Assembly (NCBI RefSeq): GCF_030272615.1
Contig: NC_081412.1
Location: 684,832,583 to 684,890,582, forward strand
Reading direction: 5' to 3'
DNA length: 58,000 nt
From: Cryptomeria japonica
Lineage: Eukaryota > Streptophyta > Pinopsida > Cupressales > Cupressaceae
Below are positions 19,591 through 30,818 of this stretch, in pieces. Within the stretch, counting starts at the first letter, position 1. Each line of letters starts with the position of its first letter. The position numbers and the translations under genes were made by a program. The notes beneath the pieces were generated by a model, which was not told the origin of the DNA, did no database searches, and saw only the letters and a program-made list of their open reading frames with translations.

Positions 19591-21573
19591 CGATAACTGA
19601 CATGATTGGTTGTGTGACTGCAGGAGTATCTGCCTATGTTGGAGTCACGAGAGAGATTCCCATCGACTCAGAGGTTGCGACCAGAGTTGTCGATTCAGGA
19701 TAGGATTTCTATTGAGGAGATGGGTCTCACACATGTGCTATATGTGCCTGAGTTTCGGGCAAACATGGGTTTGCTGACTGCACTGGCAGAGAGATGGCAC
19801 TCCGAGACTTGCACGTTCCATTTGTCTATGGGGGAGATGACAGTGACGCTGGAGGATGTGCACAGGATACTGCATATTCTGATTGATGGAGAGTTGATTC
19901 CATATGATCGAGATGGTGACAGGGAGGCACTGAGACGGGTATTCCAGGATCCTGGTTTGGAGATGAGAGCAGGTCACATGGCATGGGATACCATGACCGC
20001 TACAGGTTTAGCTTTGCCAGCTGTTATTGGAGGAGCCATCAGTGGTTACTTGTGTCCAGACAGGGCTACACGGGGATTGGCAGTTGGCTGGGGAGGAGCA
20101 TTGGAGACACTGGTGACGGAGCACACCAGATATGCATGGGGGCCATGTGTCCTGGCACATTTGTACTATGAGCTGCATCAGTTTGTTTACCACGGATCAG
20201 TGGGCTTGGGCTGCGGAGTGACTCTCCTACAGGTGTGGGCATATGAGCACCTGCCGATCACACGACCAATCCACTTCAGAGGCAGAGGGCATGGACGGAT
20301 TTTTGTTCATTTATACGATATGATTACATCACAGCCTCAGATTGGTCAACTGGAGCACTGGAGACGCGTCATAGATGACATTGATATGGTTATCTGGAGG
20401 CCGTACCTGGGATGCGAGGAGTGGGATGACGACACAGTGGAGCTACCCTATACATTCAGGAGCAGGTATCTTATTGGGCGGATGCCCTATATTTTGGAGA
20501 GGCAGCTTGTTGATAGGGTATGCAGACAGTTCAGCCGGATCCAGAGGATGCCGCGAGGCTCGGGCATGTATGCCCGTACAGTCAGAGATCAGGTACAGTT
20601 CGGGCTGCTGCTATCGTATGATCAGGCTGTGACACAGTTGGCAGAGATGATGCCACTACCCTGGGATATGTGGCCGGAGGTAGAGGATGCAGGGATGGAC
20701 GCAGAATACTCTGCATATTGGGCAGAGCATCCGTTTCCGAGGTTGACAGATCGAGGAGAGCTATTGGAGGAAGAGGCCGGAGGGGATGATGATGATGATG
20801 GTGGAGGAGATGGAGGTAGGGGCCGACGGAGGCGGAGAGGAGTGGTGGGGGAGAGGTGGGTAGCACCTCAGAGGGAGGGAGGGCAGGAGAGAGCAGCCCA
20901 GGTGGTGAGGGGTCGAGGTGGATTGCCCCTACAGGTACCAGCAGCATAGGGTCCTAGAGCACAGGGACCTAGACAGGTGCAGGGACAGGGACAGGTACAG
21001 GCACAGGTACCTATTAAGGCACCTAGATAGGTACAGGGAGAGGCACAGGTACAGGCACCTGCAGAGGAGGAGCCATAGGCAGAGGCTGAGGGTGGAGATC
21101 CTGAGGAGGATGAGCTGTTAGAGCTGAGAGAGATCTGCCAGGGCCAGGCAGACGAGATTGCAGATTTGGTGCGGGAGAGGGATCGCCTCAGGATCAGGCT
21201 CAGGGACACAGAGGGGGAGAGAGACCAGGCCATCCAGAGATATACTGAGGCCGAGGCAGCTCTGACGGCAGGGAGGCAGGCGGTAGAGGATGCAGGGGCA
21301 GGCTACGCATATGTGCTGCGAGCTGGAGAGGAGATCGCCTACTAGAGGGATCTGTACTATGGTGTCGTGCCAGCGGATCAACGGGCGAGGAGCTTCCATA
21401 GATCGTCGCGCACAGCGACGGCTATGGGAGGGAGTCGTAGGAGGCAAGCATCCAGCGGTGGGGTCATGGGTCCTCCACCACCACCAGACAGGCAGGGGGA
21501 TCCTGGAGCGGGACCATCTAGAGCTCAGACTCCGTCAAGGCTAGGCGGCTCCGAGGGAGGGAGTTCATCATAG

Positions 21574-23066
21574 CCATAGTGGGCTCCCCTTTGTATCAGT
21601 ATATGTATCATTTTTGTATTGTAGACACCTGCGGGTGATTTTGTAGCCATATAATTTTTGACATCATTGTATCATGACACATTTTGATTATATATGAGAT
21701 GATTCATCATTTTTGCGGCAGCTATATGCATGTGTACCTTATGTGATGAAATGTTCTTATGTGATACATGTTTTATGATATGGATGCTTATATGATGCAA
21801 TGCAATATATTTTTGTTCTTTTATGTTGTATATGTGATGCATGATGCAAATATGAATGTATGTAATGCAAATGAATATGATAATGCAAATGATTATTTAC
21901 ATAATGACAATGTAAGATGTGCTAACATGTGTTGTATGCAGGATGTGATGCAATTGTGATATCTATATGTATGTATGAAATGCTTATATGTGGTGATGTA
22001 GGTGCAACTATATGAAATGCAAATGTTTTTGGTGTGTCATTATACTCAGTCATGTGATAGCGGGCTACGCAGACTCGAGAAGGACAATGGAAGTCAATCA
22101 AGAAAGGGGGATGGAAGACAGAAGATATGAATGTGAAAGAGCTTCTTGTGCGTTATCATCATTGAGCTTTATTATGGCAGAATAGGTTATGACAATCGAA
22201 GCATTTGTTCGGCCCAGAAAGTCATTGTACCTATTTGCATGGAGATAAGACAGTCACAAACAAGGAATGCCCCAGTTCATACTAGACTCACAGTGTCCTC
22301 ATATCCTTGGACAAGTCATAGCATTACTAAAAGACAATCGACAAACAACAAATGCAAATAGGTGACGATACCCCATCCTCGCCTTTCTAGTCAAAGACAT
22401 CCTGGAGATAGAATCTCTAGTCAAAGATGTCCTAGAAAAGCTAAAAGACATGTCACCAAAAAGATAAAATCAAAAGAAAACCAAGACTCGACACCAACAT
22501 CCACTGTAGTCCTCAAGTTTAGTGTCTCTTGTCACTTGTTTAAGTCTTATTCGATTGTGGTCACAATGTTCACTTTCACAAAAAGGATAGATAGCACTGA
22601 ACCATATGTTGTCTGAGTCTATTGAAAGATTTGATTTTGTTGAAGCTCATTGTTGCCGCTGTGTCTCATTTGAAACTGACTGAATCCATGAAACTGATAC
22701 TTTATTGTGGAGAAGATGGAACTTTATTGTGGACTGGCGATGCAGATGTTGCTTTATTACGGATTGTGTGTGGATAGACTTGAAAGAAGCTGAAAGAAAC
22801 TATACTCCTCGAAACATGTGATGTTCTCAGTTCCACACCCATTACTAGATGTAGGATTTGCCTTAGCCACAGATAGGATCTGATTTATTATGGATGGAAA
22901 GGGAGTGAAAAGGGAGGGTTATGGATGGCTAACCAATCTTAGGTAGATCAATAACAAGCCATGATGGGAATGGGTAAGTTTATTGTGAACGAATAGGTTG
23001 TGAGTGTGTGCAAAGTGAAAGATGAAAGAGAATCTTGAAAGAGGGAGGAGCAAAGTCTCTACGCAT
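21574..23066. other. Convergent 3' region between the PMD gene and pol of E
   Basis: No supported gene. 21590-21720 is T-rich and may hold the PMD gene's polyadenylation region. 21770-21960 is a low-complexity stretch of ATGATGCAAATG-type words. 22080-22900 has no frame or repeat I can name. This is E's 3' UTR read in the other direction. Confidence 0.5.
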
Positions 23067-23219
23067 GGCGCTGGTGACCCAGTTTTCACCATGGTACTTG
23101 CCCAGGGCGCCACCGAAGTGGTTTTCACCATTGGACGAAATTATTTCTCTTTACTTTTTTTTTCAATTTTTCAATTTTTGTTGTTGTCACAAGGCGCCTG
23201 TTTGCCAGGTTTTCACCAA
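23067..23219 (-). ncRNA. Three bulged stem-loops in the 3' UTR of E
   Basis: On the minus strand three units lie at 23219-23193, 23131-23106 and 23092-23067. Each has the outer arm GGTG, a bulge AAAA, an inner hairpin, then CGCC, which pairs with GGTG through one G-U pair. The inner arms differ but stay complementary: CCTG with CAGG (loop GCAAA), CCAC with GTGG (loop TTCG), CTGG with CCAG (loop GTCA). They lie about 80 bases after the end of pol. Units of the same design occur in D's 3' UTR (50051-50115) and inside the pol reading frames of both elements. Confidence 0.6.
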
Positions 23220-23309
23220 GTAATGATTTTTTATGTTTTATAATTTTTTTTTGTATTTTTGAATTTGTTTTAATTTTTTTGTATTTTTGAATTAGGATGC
23301 TCTGAAAAG
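23220..23309 (-). other. A-rich tract after pol of E
   Basis: On the minus strand it consists of AAAAATACAAAAAAATT-type runs right after the integrase end. D has a comparable A-rich ATCAAAAACATTC tract after its pol at 49966-50030, so the position is conserved though the sequence is simple. Confidence 0.5.
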
Positions 23310-25313
23310 CTATGTGTAGAACCTGCGAAGATGCATGTTGTTGATAGGATCCTCCAAGGGTTCACCTTCTGTAGTTGAGAGCTGATATGCCCCAGATCCA
23401 TATGCTGCTGTAACAATGTAAGGACCAAGCCAGTTCGGTTCGAACTTGCCCTTCTTATCTCTGTCTTGTTGATTCTTGGGGTTCTCTCTGAGGACTAAGT
23501 CACCTATCTCAAATGCGTGAGGCTTAACTTTGTGATTGTAACTGCGACTCATTCTTTGTTGGTAAGCCTTGAGATGATTAAAAGCAGTGTGTCTTCATTC
23601 CTCCAGCAGTTCTAGTTCTTGTAAGCGAGAGACCCTGTAGTCTTCATCGTTGATTATGTTTCTCAAGGAAACCCGTAAAGAAGGTAACTCGACCTCAATA
23701 GGCAAGATGGCTTCAGCACCATAGACAAGTGAGTAAGGTGTAGCTCCTGTAGGTGTGTGGACACTTGTACGATAGGCCCAAAGTGTAGGATTGAGTTGGA
23801 TATGCCAGTTACGGCCAGCATCGTCGACTGTCTTTTTAAGGATTTTAAGAATTGTTTTGTTAGACGCCTCAGCTTGGCCATTACCTTGGGGGTAATATGG
23901 TGTGGAGAAATGATGAGAGATATGGAAGCGCTCACAGAGTTCACGAACATCCTGGTTTTTGAAGGGACGTCCGTTATCAGTAATAATGGAAGTAGGAATC
24001 CCGTATCGGCAAATGATGTAGTTCAAGATGAAGGTAGCGATTTGTTTCCCAGTAACTTGCATGAGAGGCACGGCTTCAATCCACTTTGTGAAATACTCTG
24101 TGGCTGTGATAATGAATTTATGACCATTGGACGAAGGAGGGTGAATCTTGCCTATGAGATCGAGTCCCCAGTGACAAAAGGGCCAAGGAGATGCAAGTGG
24201 TTGTAGTTCCTGTGCTGGTGCATGTATAAGGTCTCCATGAATTTGACACTGCTTACACCTCTTGACAAACTGATATGCATCTTTTTCCATAGTAGGCCAG
24301 TAGTATCCAGTCCTGATGAGTTTTTTGGCCAAGGTAGGACCACTAGTATGCGGGCCACATATCCCTTCATGCACTTCTCGTAACGCAATCTGAGCTTCGT
24401 CACTCTCTAAACATCTAAGAAGGGTACCATCTAGACCTCGTCGGTATAGGATATCAGCTAGGATAACGTATCGAGAGGATTGGCGAATAAAAGTGCGGCG
24501 TTGATTGTGCGATAGATCAGGAGGTAAGATATTGTCGCGAAGGTATGTGAATATGGAACCATATAACTGGGATTTAGGGCCAACAACACATATCATTTCA
24601 GTATGAGTGATCTCGTATGAAGGAATCAGCAGGTTGTCTACCAGAAACTCATAACAGGTCTCATTTTGCGGTAGATCAATGAGCGAAGCAACTATAGCCA
24701 TGGCATCTGCAGCACGATTATGTTCTCTTGGTATCTGCTCAAACTCTATCTTTGTGAAGTGTTGTTTTAAATCATCGACCAATTGTTTGTAAGGCATTAG
24801 CTTTTCATCTTTTGTTTGGTAATCATCAGTTGCTTGACGGATGACCAGTTGAGAATCTCCAAAAACACGAAGCTCTTGGATCTTCCACTGAACTGCAATT
24901 CTTAGTCCAGTTGTTAATGCCTCATATTCCACTATATTGTTGGTGCAAGGAAATGATAAACGGTATGACTTTGGTATAGAATCGCCCTGAGGAGTTATAA
25001 AGAGTATACCCGCTCCTGCCCCATGCTGTGTGTATGAGCCATCAAAGTATAGTTGCCATGGCTTTGCAGGTGATATTGTTAGAATGGACTCATCTGGAAA
25101 TTTTGACTGTAGAGGAACATCATCTATCATGGGAGCATCTGCCAGTTGATCTGCAATTGCTTGTCCTTTGATTGCTTTTCTGTCCACATACTCAATGTCA
25201 AATTCACTCAGAATCATTACCCACTTGGCCAGTCGCCCAGTAAGTGTAGCTTTGTTGAGAAGATATTTTAGCGGATCAATCCGGGCAATCAGCTTAGTCT
25301 TGTGAGTGAGCAT
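23310..25313 (-). pseudogene. Second RNase H and integrase of element E
   Basis: One frame from 25313 to 23310 with a TGA at 23595-23597. PWQLYFDGSYTQHGAGAGI, EYEALTTGL and GDSQLVIRQ, then REHNRAADAMA, carry the D, E, D, D positions of the archaeal-type RNase H found in Tat elements. HEGICGPHTSGP with CKQCQIHG forms the HHCC zinc module of integrase, followed by GLDLIG, ITDNGRPFKN and YYPQGNGQAEASNK with the catalytic D, D and E. The C-terminal end has SRSYNHKVKPHAFEIGDLVLR and WLGPYIV, the usual SH3-like integrase tail. Integrase inserts the element DNA. Only one stop is present after the upstream TGA at 25320, so the catalytic domains themselves are intact. Confidence 0.85.
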
Positions 25314-26655
25314 ATAATGTCACAACTTTTGTGAAGCAAAGACCATAGCAAGACATGCACGCTCAATTGGTGTATAGTTTAGCTCATATCCTACCAATGT
25401 GCGACTGATATAGTATATTGCCTTTTCCTTGCCGTCATCAACTTGTTGTGCTAGGAGTGCCCCCAGTGCTGTTGGAGTAGCTGATATGTAGAGTAGCAAT
25501 GGTTGATTTGGAATTGGTGGCATCAAAACTGGTGGATTCAAAAGATAGTCTTTGAGTGCCTGAAAAGCCTATTGACAGTTCTCATCCCATTTGAACTTGA
25601 TGTTTTTGTGTAGCAGGTGCTGGAAAGGATTACACTTATCTGCAAGTTGTGCTATGAATCTTCGTATGGACTGGAGTCTCCCTTGTAAAGATCGAAGTTG
25701 ACTGATATTCTTGGGCGGCGGCATGTCCAATATAGCCTTGACCTTTGCTGGATCGGCTTCTATTCCTCTTTTAGACACAATGAATCCTAGGAGCTTCCCG
25801 GAGGTTACTCCAAAGACACATTTCTTTGGATTTAGTCTTCCCTTGTACTTCTCCAACCGATCAAAGACAACTGAAAGTATGTCCAAGTGTGTATCTCTAT
25901 CTATGGATTTTCCCAAAAGATCATCAACGTAATCTTCCACGGTTATGTGCATGAGATCATGAAAGATAGTGGTCATCGCTCGTTGATACGTGGCACCTGC
26001 ATTTTTCAGCCCAAAGGGCATGACATTCCAGCAAAAGGTTCCCCATGGACAAGTGAATGATGTTTTATGTTGATCTTCAGGTGCAATCCTGATTTGATTA
26101 TAACCGGAGAATCTGTCCATTAAGGATAACATCTCATGACCTGCTGTGAGATCGACGATCAAGTCAATGTTTGGTAATGGGAAATCGTCCTTCAGACAAG
26201 CCTTGTTGATATCTCTGAAGTCTGTACATATTCGGATGTTGTGATCTGGTCTGCTAATAGGTACTAAGTTTGAAATCCATTCGGGATAATCAATTGGGCA
26301 TATGAATCCGACATCCAATATTTTTTCCAGCTCTGCCTTGACTAGTAAAGCCACTTGTGGGTGCATTTTCCTTAATTTTTGTTTTACTGGTTTTGCCCCC
26401 AGTTTGACTGTCAAATGATGCATTACTAAATTCGGGTCCAGTCCAGGCATATCAGCGTATGACCATCCAAAGTTAATTTGTCGTTCCTTAAAGAAGCTTA
26501 TGAATTTTGCTCTCTCGGCCTCTGTCAATGATTGAGCCAAAAATATGTTGTGTGGAACCTCTTCTGTGCCAATGTTTGTCTTTATAGTCTTCTCTACCAA
26601 CATGGATGATTTTTCCTCGTATGATGCTGGGAGAATGTCAAGCCTTCCATCTTCG

Positions 26656-26678
26656 GGCGCCTCAGAGAGGTTTTCACC
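26656..26678 (-). ncRNA. Bulged stem-loop within E pol (unit 2)
   Basis: On the minus strand the outer arms are GGTG and CGCC, the bulge AAAA, the inner arms CCTC and GAGG, the loop TCT. It encodes GENLSEAP in the spacer before reverse transcriptase. D keeps the same fold at 46559-46581 with CACC in place of CGCC, which restores a Watson-Crick pair. Confidence 0.5.
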
Positions 26679-26718
26679 CTCAGATACGTCCTTTCTTTTT
26701 ACTTTTTTAGAGTCAGAT

Positions 26719-26741
26719 AGCGCCATAGTGTGGTTTTCGCC
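26719..26741 (-). ncRNA. Bulged stem-loop within E pol (unit 1)
   Basis: On the minus strand GGCG pairs with CGCT (one G-U), the bulge is AAAA and CCAC faces ATGG with one mismatch around ACT. The homologous unit in D at 46496-46518 has AGTG/CATT and a perfect CCAC/GTGG inner arm. Confidence 0.4.
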
Positions 26742-27374
26742 ATAAGACCCTTGTTTTGTTTTTATTTTCACATTTTTGCGACTAGAAGGCCCGACACCCT
26801 CACCAAAGTATGCCATGTTATTAAGCTCTATGGCGTATCCTGCTTTATGGTCTCCAGGGGGAAGATCATCTCGAATGCCAAGATAATCGACAATAGCTTC
26901 GTCATTTTGAAATGTATCAAACTGTGCTGGTCCTTCATGATCCCAGTCAATGAGTTGGGGGTGAATGAGAGGAAGGTCTTTAATGTTTGCAGAGTTGGCT
27001 GGACGAAGAGTGAAGATGTGGTTATATTTAGGTATGTCAAGGTAATCATCGAGGTCATCGATGGCACTCTCCTCATTAGTTTCGATCGTGAGCGAATCCA
27101 AATTATCATCACTAGTAGCGCCTTCCGGGACAAGTGTCCTCATCCTATGCGATTTCAACCTAGGGCCTTGAAACGAAGACTGTGCGGGATCCTTATGGGT
27201 TGGTTCTTGACCAACTCTGAACTTTTTGTAAAATTCCTCCTCCTCTGTAGGTTCATCTGGCTCTCTGAATGTCTCGGTGAGCTCATAGTCACTGGAGGAT
27301 TTGTCTGAACCCCATTCCCATTCGTCGGAGTCTGTGGAATAATAATCCTCTTGTGGAACTTCGGCCACTTTGAT

Positions 27375-27740
27375 TCACCTTACCTCTTTTGTTCTTTTAT
27401 TGTGAATCTTAGGATTTAGAAAACCAAGTCCCTTGGAGCGTTCCCTTCTTGTAGTTAGCTCAGGTTGTAAGGGCTCCATGACACCTTCTTTGCGTATTCC
27501 GAGAGGGCTTTTTCCATCATACCCGAATCTTTGCAGAATTTTGAAACCTTTGCCATAGTTCTCACAGGGTATAATAATCTGATCAGGTGTGTCCTCTTCA
27601 ATGTCCTTATAAAGCATTTTATATAAATTTTCTTCTTCTAGTTCACCCCATTTTTGAAAAATGGTAGGATCCCATTTGAGTATCATGATGGAGATTTGTT
27701 TATTAGGATGTGGCCTCCCATATTCCTTGGGAGAAGTCAT
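27375..27740 (-). pseudogene. G-patch-like segment of E polyprotein
   Basis: 121 codons in the gag-pol frame, bounded by TGA at 27747-27749 upstream and TGA at 27375-27377 downstream. GKGFKILQRFGYDGKSPLG followed by KGLGF matches the Gly/aromatic pattern of a G-patch, an RNA-binding domain reported in Ogre/Tat polyproteins between protease and reverse transcriptase. D has MQRMGYDGQSALGYYKQG at the same place. The assignment rests on pattern and position. Confidence 0.55.
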
Positions 27741-27746
27741 GACTTG

Positions 27747-30700
27747 TCATAAAAACATTGTCTGATTCAAAGTGTATTCTCCCATGCCTTTGTCTTGAAA
27801 CTTGCCTCTAAGTTCACCTTGTTTTGATGTCGAGGGCTTTAATGACTCAGGATCAATGTATGTCGAAGAAGGAATAGCCTCACGATTGCTGGGAATGATA
27901 GTCTCAGTATGTGATCTCAAGTTATTGCAATATATGAATGGATTTGGATCACCATTGACTGTTACCTCGACTCCATTATGAGGGAACTTTATGCATTGAT
28001 GGTATGTTGATGGGACTGCCCTCATCTCATGAATCCACGGACGTCCTAGCAATATGTTATATGTGAGATCTAGATCTAGGACTTGACAAACCACATCCTT
28101 TGTGACTGGCCCTATTCTTAATGGTAAGGTGACCGTGCCCTTGGACGAACGCTCTTCATCATCATAGGCCTTAATGGTGATTTGGTTTGTAGAATTCACA
28201 GCCTTGTCAGAATATCCCAATTGTCTTATGGTACTCAAGGTACAAATGTTAAGACCTGCTCCTCCATCTATCAGGACTCGCTTTATTCGATGTTTATGTA
28301 TGAAGGCTTCAACGTGCAAAGGTGCATTGTGGGGTTGACTTATGGAGGCGTCATCGGCTTCTGTGAATGTGAGGGAGTGTGGAACAAATAGGTATCCCAC
28401 CATGGCTTGAAACTGGTCCACGTTCAGATCAGTAGGGACAACAGTATCTCTCAAGATTTTGTCAAGAATGGCTTTATGTGCTGGAGATATACGTAAGAGC
28501 TCAAGAATAGAGATGAGCGCAGGTGTCTTCCCTAGTTGTTCTACAAGGTCATACTCAGGCTTGGTTGATGAAAGATTGGTATTCTTAGTGGAGGCACCTG
28601 GCAATGTGATCTTACCTCGACGGGTTGTAACATGACATTTAGAGGTAAATTCGGACAAAGATCCCACACCTTTTAGGACAATTTTGGGTCTCTGAGAAGG
28701 ATTCTTAGGATTTTTGTTTTTGATAGTAATGGTAGAAATATGATTGTCCATTGAGATGTGATTGATGGTAGAATCATAATTGTAAGGTGCTCTAGTGTAA
28801 TTGGCTTGATCATCTGTGACTTTGCCTTTTCCTTTGTCATGTTTTGGGAATGGTTCTTTAAACACCTCATGCTCTTGGTTAGATGAATGTCCCTCAATCT
28901 CAATATCACCTCTATCAATGAGATCTTGCACAATGTTTTTCAATCGATGGCAATTAATTGTCCTATGACCCTTACTCTTATGAAACTCACAAAACTCATC
29001 ATCATTCCACCAATTCGGTTTGACCTTTGGTTCATATGGAGGAAAATTTAGGACTGTGATCACTTTGTTTGCTACAAGCTTTTTGAATACTGATTCAAGT
29101 GGTTCTCCCAATGGAGTGTACTTCCTTCGTGGTTTAGAAGTTGTTTGATTGTTCACCTGATTGTTGATAGAACTTGATCCAGAAAAGAGGAACTTGGGTC
29201 TCACTATATTAGCATCAACAACACCATCATTAACTGTGTTCTTGTTCTTGTTCCAAAATTTTGGTTTGTCCTTTCCTTTGAAGTCCTCTTTGTTTTCTTT
29301 GAATAGCTTGATAACTCCTTGTTCAATTAAGACCTTTTCTGTTGCTAGGCCCTTTTCAATAACATCCTTGAATGTAGACAAACAAGCTTTTCTGAGATCA
29401 TAGCCAATAGCCTTGTTAACATTTTGTGTGAACATCTCCACCATTTGTTTTTGCGGGATTTCGCAAGAGCATCTGCTAGCTAGGTTTCTCCATCTCTGTA
29501 AGAATGTTGCGAAAGATTCTCCTTCCTTTTGTTTCGTATTGCACAAGGTAGTAACTAAGACATCTATTTCAATGTTGTAAGAGAAATGCTGGATGAATGC
29601 CTCTGCTAAGTCGCCCCATGACTTAATACCTGGAGGTAATTGAGAAAACCATTCCATAGCCTGATCGCCTAAACTCTGTGGGAACAACCTCATCAAGTAT
29701 GTTTCTTCTGCCGCTACCTCAATGCAAGCTGTGAAGAATTGTCTTATATGTGCCTTGGGGTCTCCTCTCCCTCTATATTTGTCGAATTTTGGTGTCACAA
29801 AGTGTGGAGGAAATGGAGGCATTTGAATGCTCTTATCAAAGGGATAAGGGCATATATCTCTCATAGTGTATGTAGGTTTTGATGTACTCATGTCCTCCAC
29901 TTTCTTTTGTAGATCTCTTATTTGTTGCTCCAAATTATTCTTGGGAGGAGATGGATTTCTTGTAGCATACCCCATATTTGAAACACCCATTTGAGGAGGA
30001 ACTTGTTGCATGTATGGATGATACTGATCATAGACATGTCCATATGGAGGTCTATATTGTTGCGACATATAAGGAGCACTTGGCATAACTTCATGTTGGG
30101 GAACCCCATATCTGTTTTGTGTGTATAAACCATATTCAATAGGCCTTTCATTTTCCATTGTGTTGCCCCCAATTTTGACATGAGGTCTCCTTGTGTCAAA
30201 ATTTTGAGGATGTCCTTGAGTATCCACTTGTCTTGATTGATCCATGCCTTGAGCATGTGTTTGAGCATAAGGCCTCCATGATGTTCTTTGAGTGTAAGTA
30301 TCATATGTTTGAGCTTGTGTATGTGGGATTGCTGGTTTTTGAAGCAAAGCTGATGGTGACTCCGGCATCATATTCAGTCCTCTATTTCCTCCACTATTTG
30401 GTCTCCTTTGATCCATGTTGGGTTGAGTTTGTTGTGAGGGTCGACTTTCCATAAGTTGAGATAAGTCAAAATCATGCGGTATTTTAGCTCCACTTTGTGC
30501 CATCATGTTTAAAAAGTATTGATGATCTCTCCTCATTATCTCTTCAACCAATCTATTGAATTGAGGATCCATTATGCATTCTTGTATGTCTGCTGATAGT
30601 ATTGAAGAGTTGTCAACATTGTCATTGTGTGTAGCATTGTTGTTTATAGTGTTTGCGCTTTCCACATTTGGATTGTTTCTATAAACATTCATGTCTGGTA

Positions 30701-30818
30701 ATGTAGTGTGCTCAAGATTGTAGAATAAGTCATTGTCATACTCATAAGAACTCATGTTTGCGGATTCTTGAGCTTCGTTGGCTATTCTCCTAGATTTTTG
30801 AAGGCGGGTTTCAACCAT
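27747..30818 (-). CDS. Gag and aspartic protease of element E
   Basis: An intact 1023-codon frame starting MVETRLQKSRRIAN. Residues 110-310 are Gln/Pro/Tyr-rich and disordered. Residues about 325-470 are the retrotransposon gag domain (YPFDKSIQMPPFPPHF, KFDKYRGRGDPKAHIRQF, AMEWFSQLPPGI, CNTKQKEGESFATFLQRWR). Near 610, CEFHKSKGHRTINC is the zinc finger usual for Tat gag. Near 855, VLIDGGAGLNICTL is the retropepsin site, with D-G-G rather than D-T/S-G. ILLGRPWIHEM near 920 closes the protease. It makes the particle shell and the enzyme that cuts the polyprotein. It is in frame with the downstream pol, separated only by stop codons. Confidence 0.9.
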   Translation of the reverse strand: MVETRLQKSRRIANEAQESANMSSYEYDNDLFYNLEHTTLPDMNVYRNNPNVESANTINNNATHNDNVDNSSILSADIQECIMDPQFNRLVEEIMRRDHQYFLNMMAQSGAKIPHDFDLSQLMESRPSQQTQPNMDQRRPNSGGNRGLNMMPESPSALLQKPAIPHTQAQTYDTYTQRTSWRPYAQTHAQGMDQSRQVDTQGHPQNFDTRRPHVKIGGNTMENERPIEYGLYTQNRYGVPQHEVMPSAPYMSQQYRPPYGHVYDQYHPYMQQVPPQMGVSNMGYATRNPSPPKNNLEQQIRDLQKKVEDMSTSKPTYTMRDICPYPFDKSIQMPPFPPHFVTPKFDKYRGRGDPKAHIRQFFTACIEVAAEETYLMRLFPQSLGDQAMEWFSQLPPGIKSWGDLAEAFIQHFSYNIEIDVLVTTLCNTKQKEGESFATFLQRWRNLASRCSCEIPQKQMVEMFTQNVNKAIGYDLRKACLSTFKDVIEKGLATEKVLIEQGVIKLFKENKEDFKGKDKPKFWNKNKNTVNDGVVDANIVRPKFLFSGSSSINNQVNNQTTSKPRRKYTPLGEPLESVFKKLVANKVITVLNFPPYEPKVKPNWWNDDEFCEFHKSKGHRTINCHRLKNIVQDLIDRGDIEIEGHSSNQEHEVFKEPFPKHDKGKGKVTDDQANYTRAPYNYDSTINHISMDNHISTITIKNKNPKNPSQRPKIVLKGVGSLSEFTSKCHVTTRRGKITLPGASTKNTNLSSTKPEYDLVEQLGKTPALISILELLRISPAHKAILDKILRDTVVPTDLNVDQFQAMVGYLFVPHSLTFTEADDASISQPHNAPLHVEAFIHKHRIKRVLIDGGAGLNICTLSTIRQLGYSDKAVNSTNQITIKAYDDEERSSKGTVTLPLRIGPVTKDVVCQVLDLDLTYNILLGRPWIHEMRAVPSTYHQCIKFPHNGVEVTVNGDPNPFIYCNNLRSHTETIIPSNREAIPSSTYIDPESLKPSTSKQGELRGKFQDKGMGEYTLNQTMFL

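Larger units (their letters stand above)
18837..19623 (+). other. Predicted intron of the antisense PMD gene
   Basis: 787 bases from GTAAGT to GACTGCAG, with phase 0 at both ends so the exons join in frame. It is filled with two tandem-repeat arrays (18953-19240 and 19260-19590). The intron is inferred from splice signals and frame continuity; no transcript evidence is available. Confidence 0.6.
18771..21573 (+). pseudogene. Antisense plant mobile domain (PMD) gene of element E, two exons
   Basis: Exon 1 (18771-18836) encodes 22 residues starting MAFIHRFDRV and ends at GTAAGT. Exon 2 starts after CTGCAG at 19624 in the same phase and runs in one frame to 21573. TFHLSMGEMTVTLEDVHRIL near the start of exon 2 is the signature of the PMD (aminotransferase-like, MAIN/MAIL1) family. 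It is followed by family-like features such as CPDRATRGLAVGWGG and WAYEHLPITRP. PMD proteins act in the nucleus in silencing and genome stability. After the PMD come an acidic DDDDDGGG and basic RGRRRRR linker, a QVQGQ repeat and a coiled coil (LREICQGQADEIADLVRER). TAG stops at 20947, 21028, 21076 and 21343 each replace what context suggests was CAG. GC content is clearly higher than in the surroundings. It is convergent with pol. Confidence 0.75.
25320..27368 (-). pseudogene. Reverse transcriptase and first RNase H of element E
   Basis: The frame starts near 27368 and is broken by a TAG at 25569-25571 and a TGA at 25320-25322, with no frameshift. The first 250 residues are an acidic spacer. 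HHLTVKLGAKPVKQKLRKMHP and RICTDFRDINKAC lead into LMDRFSGYNQI, FTCPWGTFCWNVMPFGLKNAG and EDYVDDLLGKS, where the YVDD catalytic box is at 25931-25920. LNPKKCVFGV and LLGFIVSKRGIEADP complete the palm-connection. LNYTPIERACLAMVFA at the end belongs to the first RNase H. It copies the element RNA into DNA inside the particle. The TAG replaces a Gln expected from the homologous D sequence and the TGA an Arg. Confidence 0.88.

Noticed and set aside
20582-21447. Minus-strand frames of 109-121 codons in the PMD exon
   Set aside because: Pro/Ser/Leu-rich products antisense to the Gly/Arg/Gln-rich tail of the PMD protein; no motif.
24152-24403. Minus-strand frame of 83 codons inside E pol
   Set aside because: It overlaps the integrase zinc-module coding in another frame. 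The integrase frame has all expected motifs.
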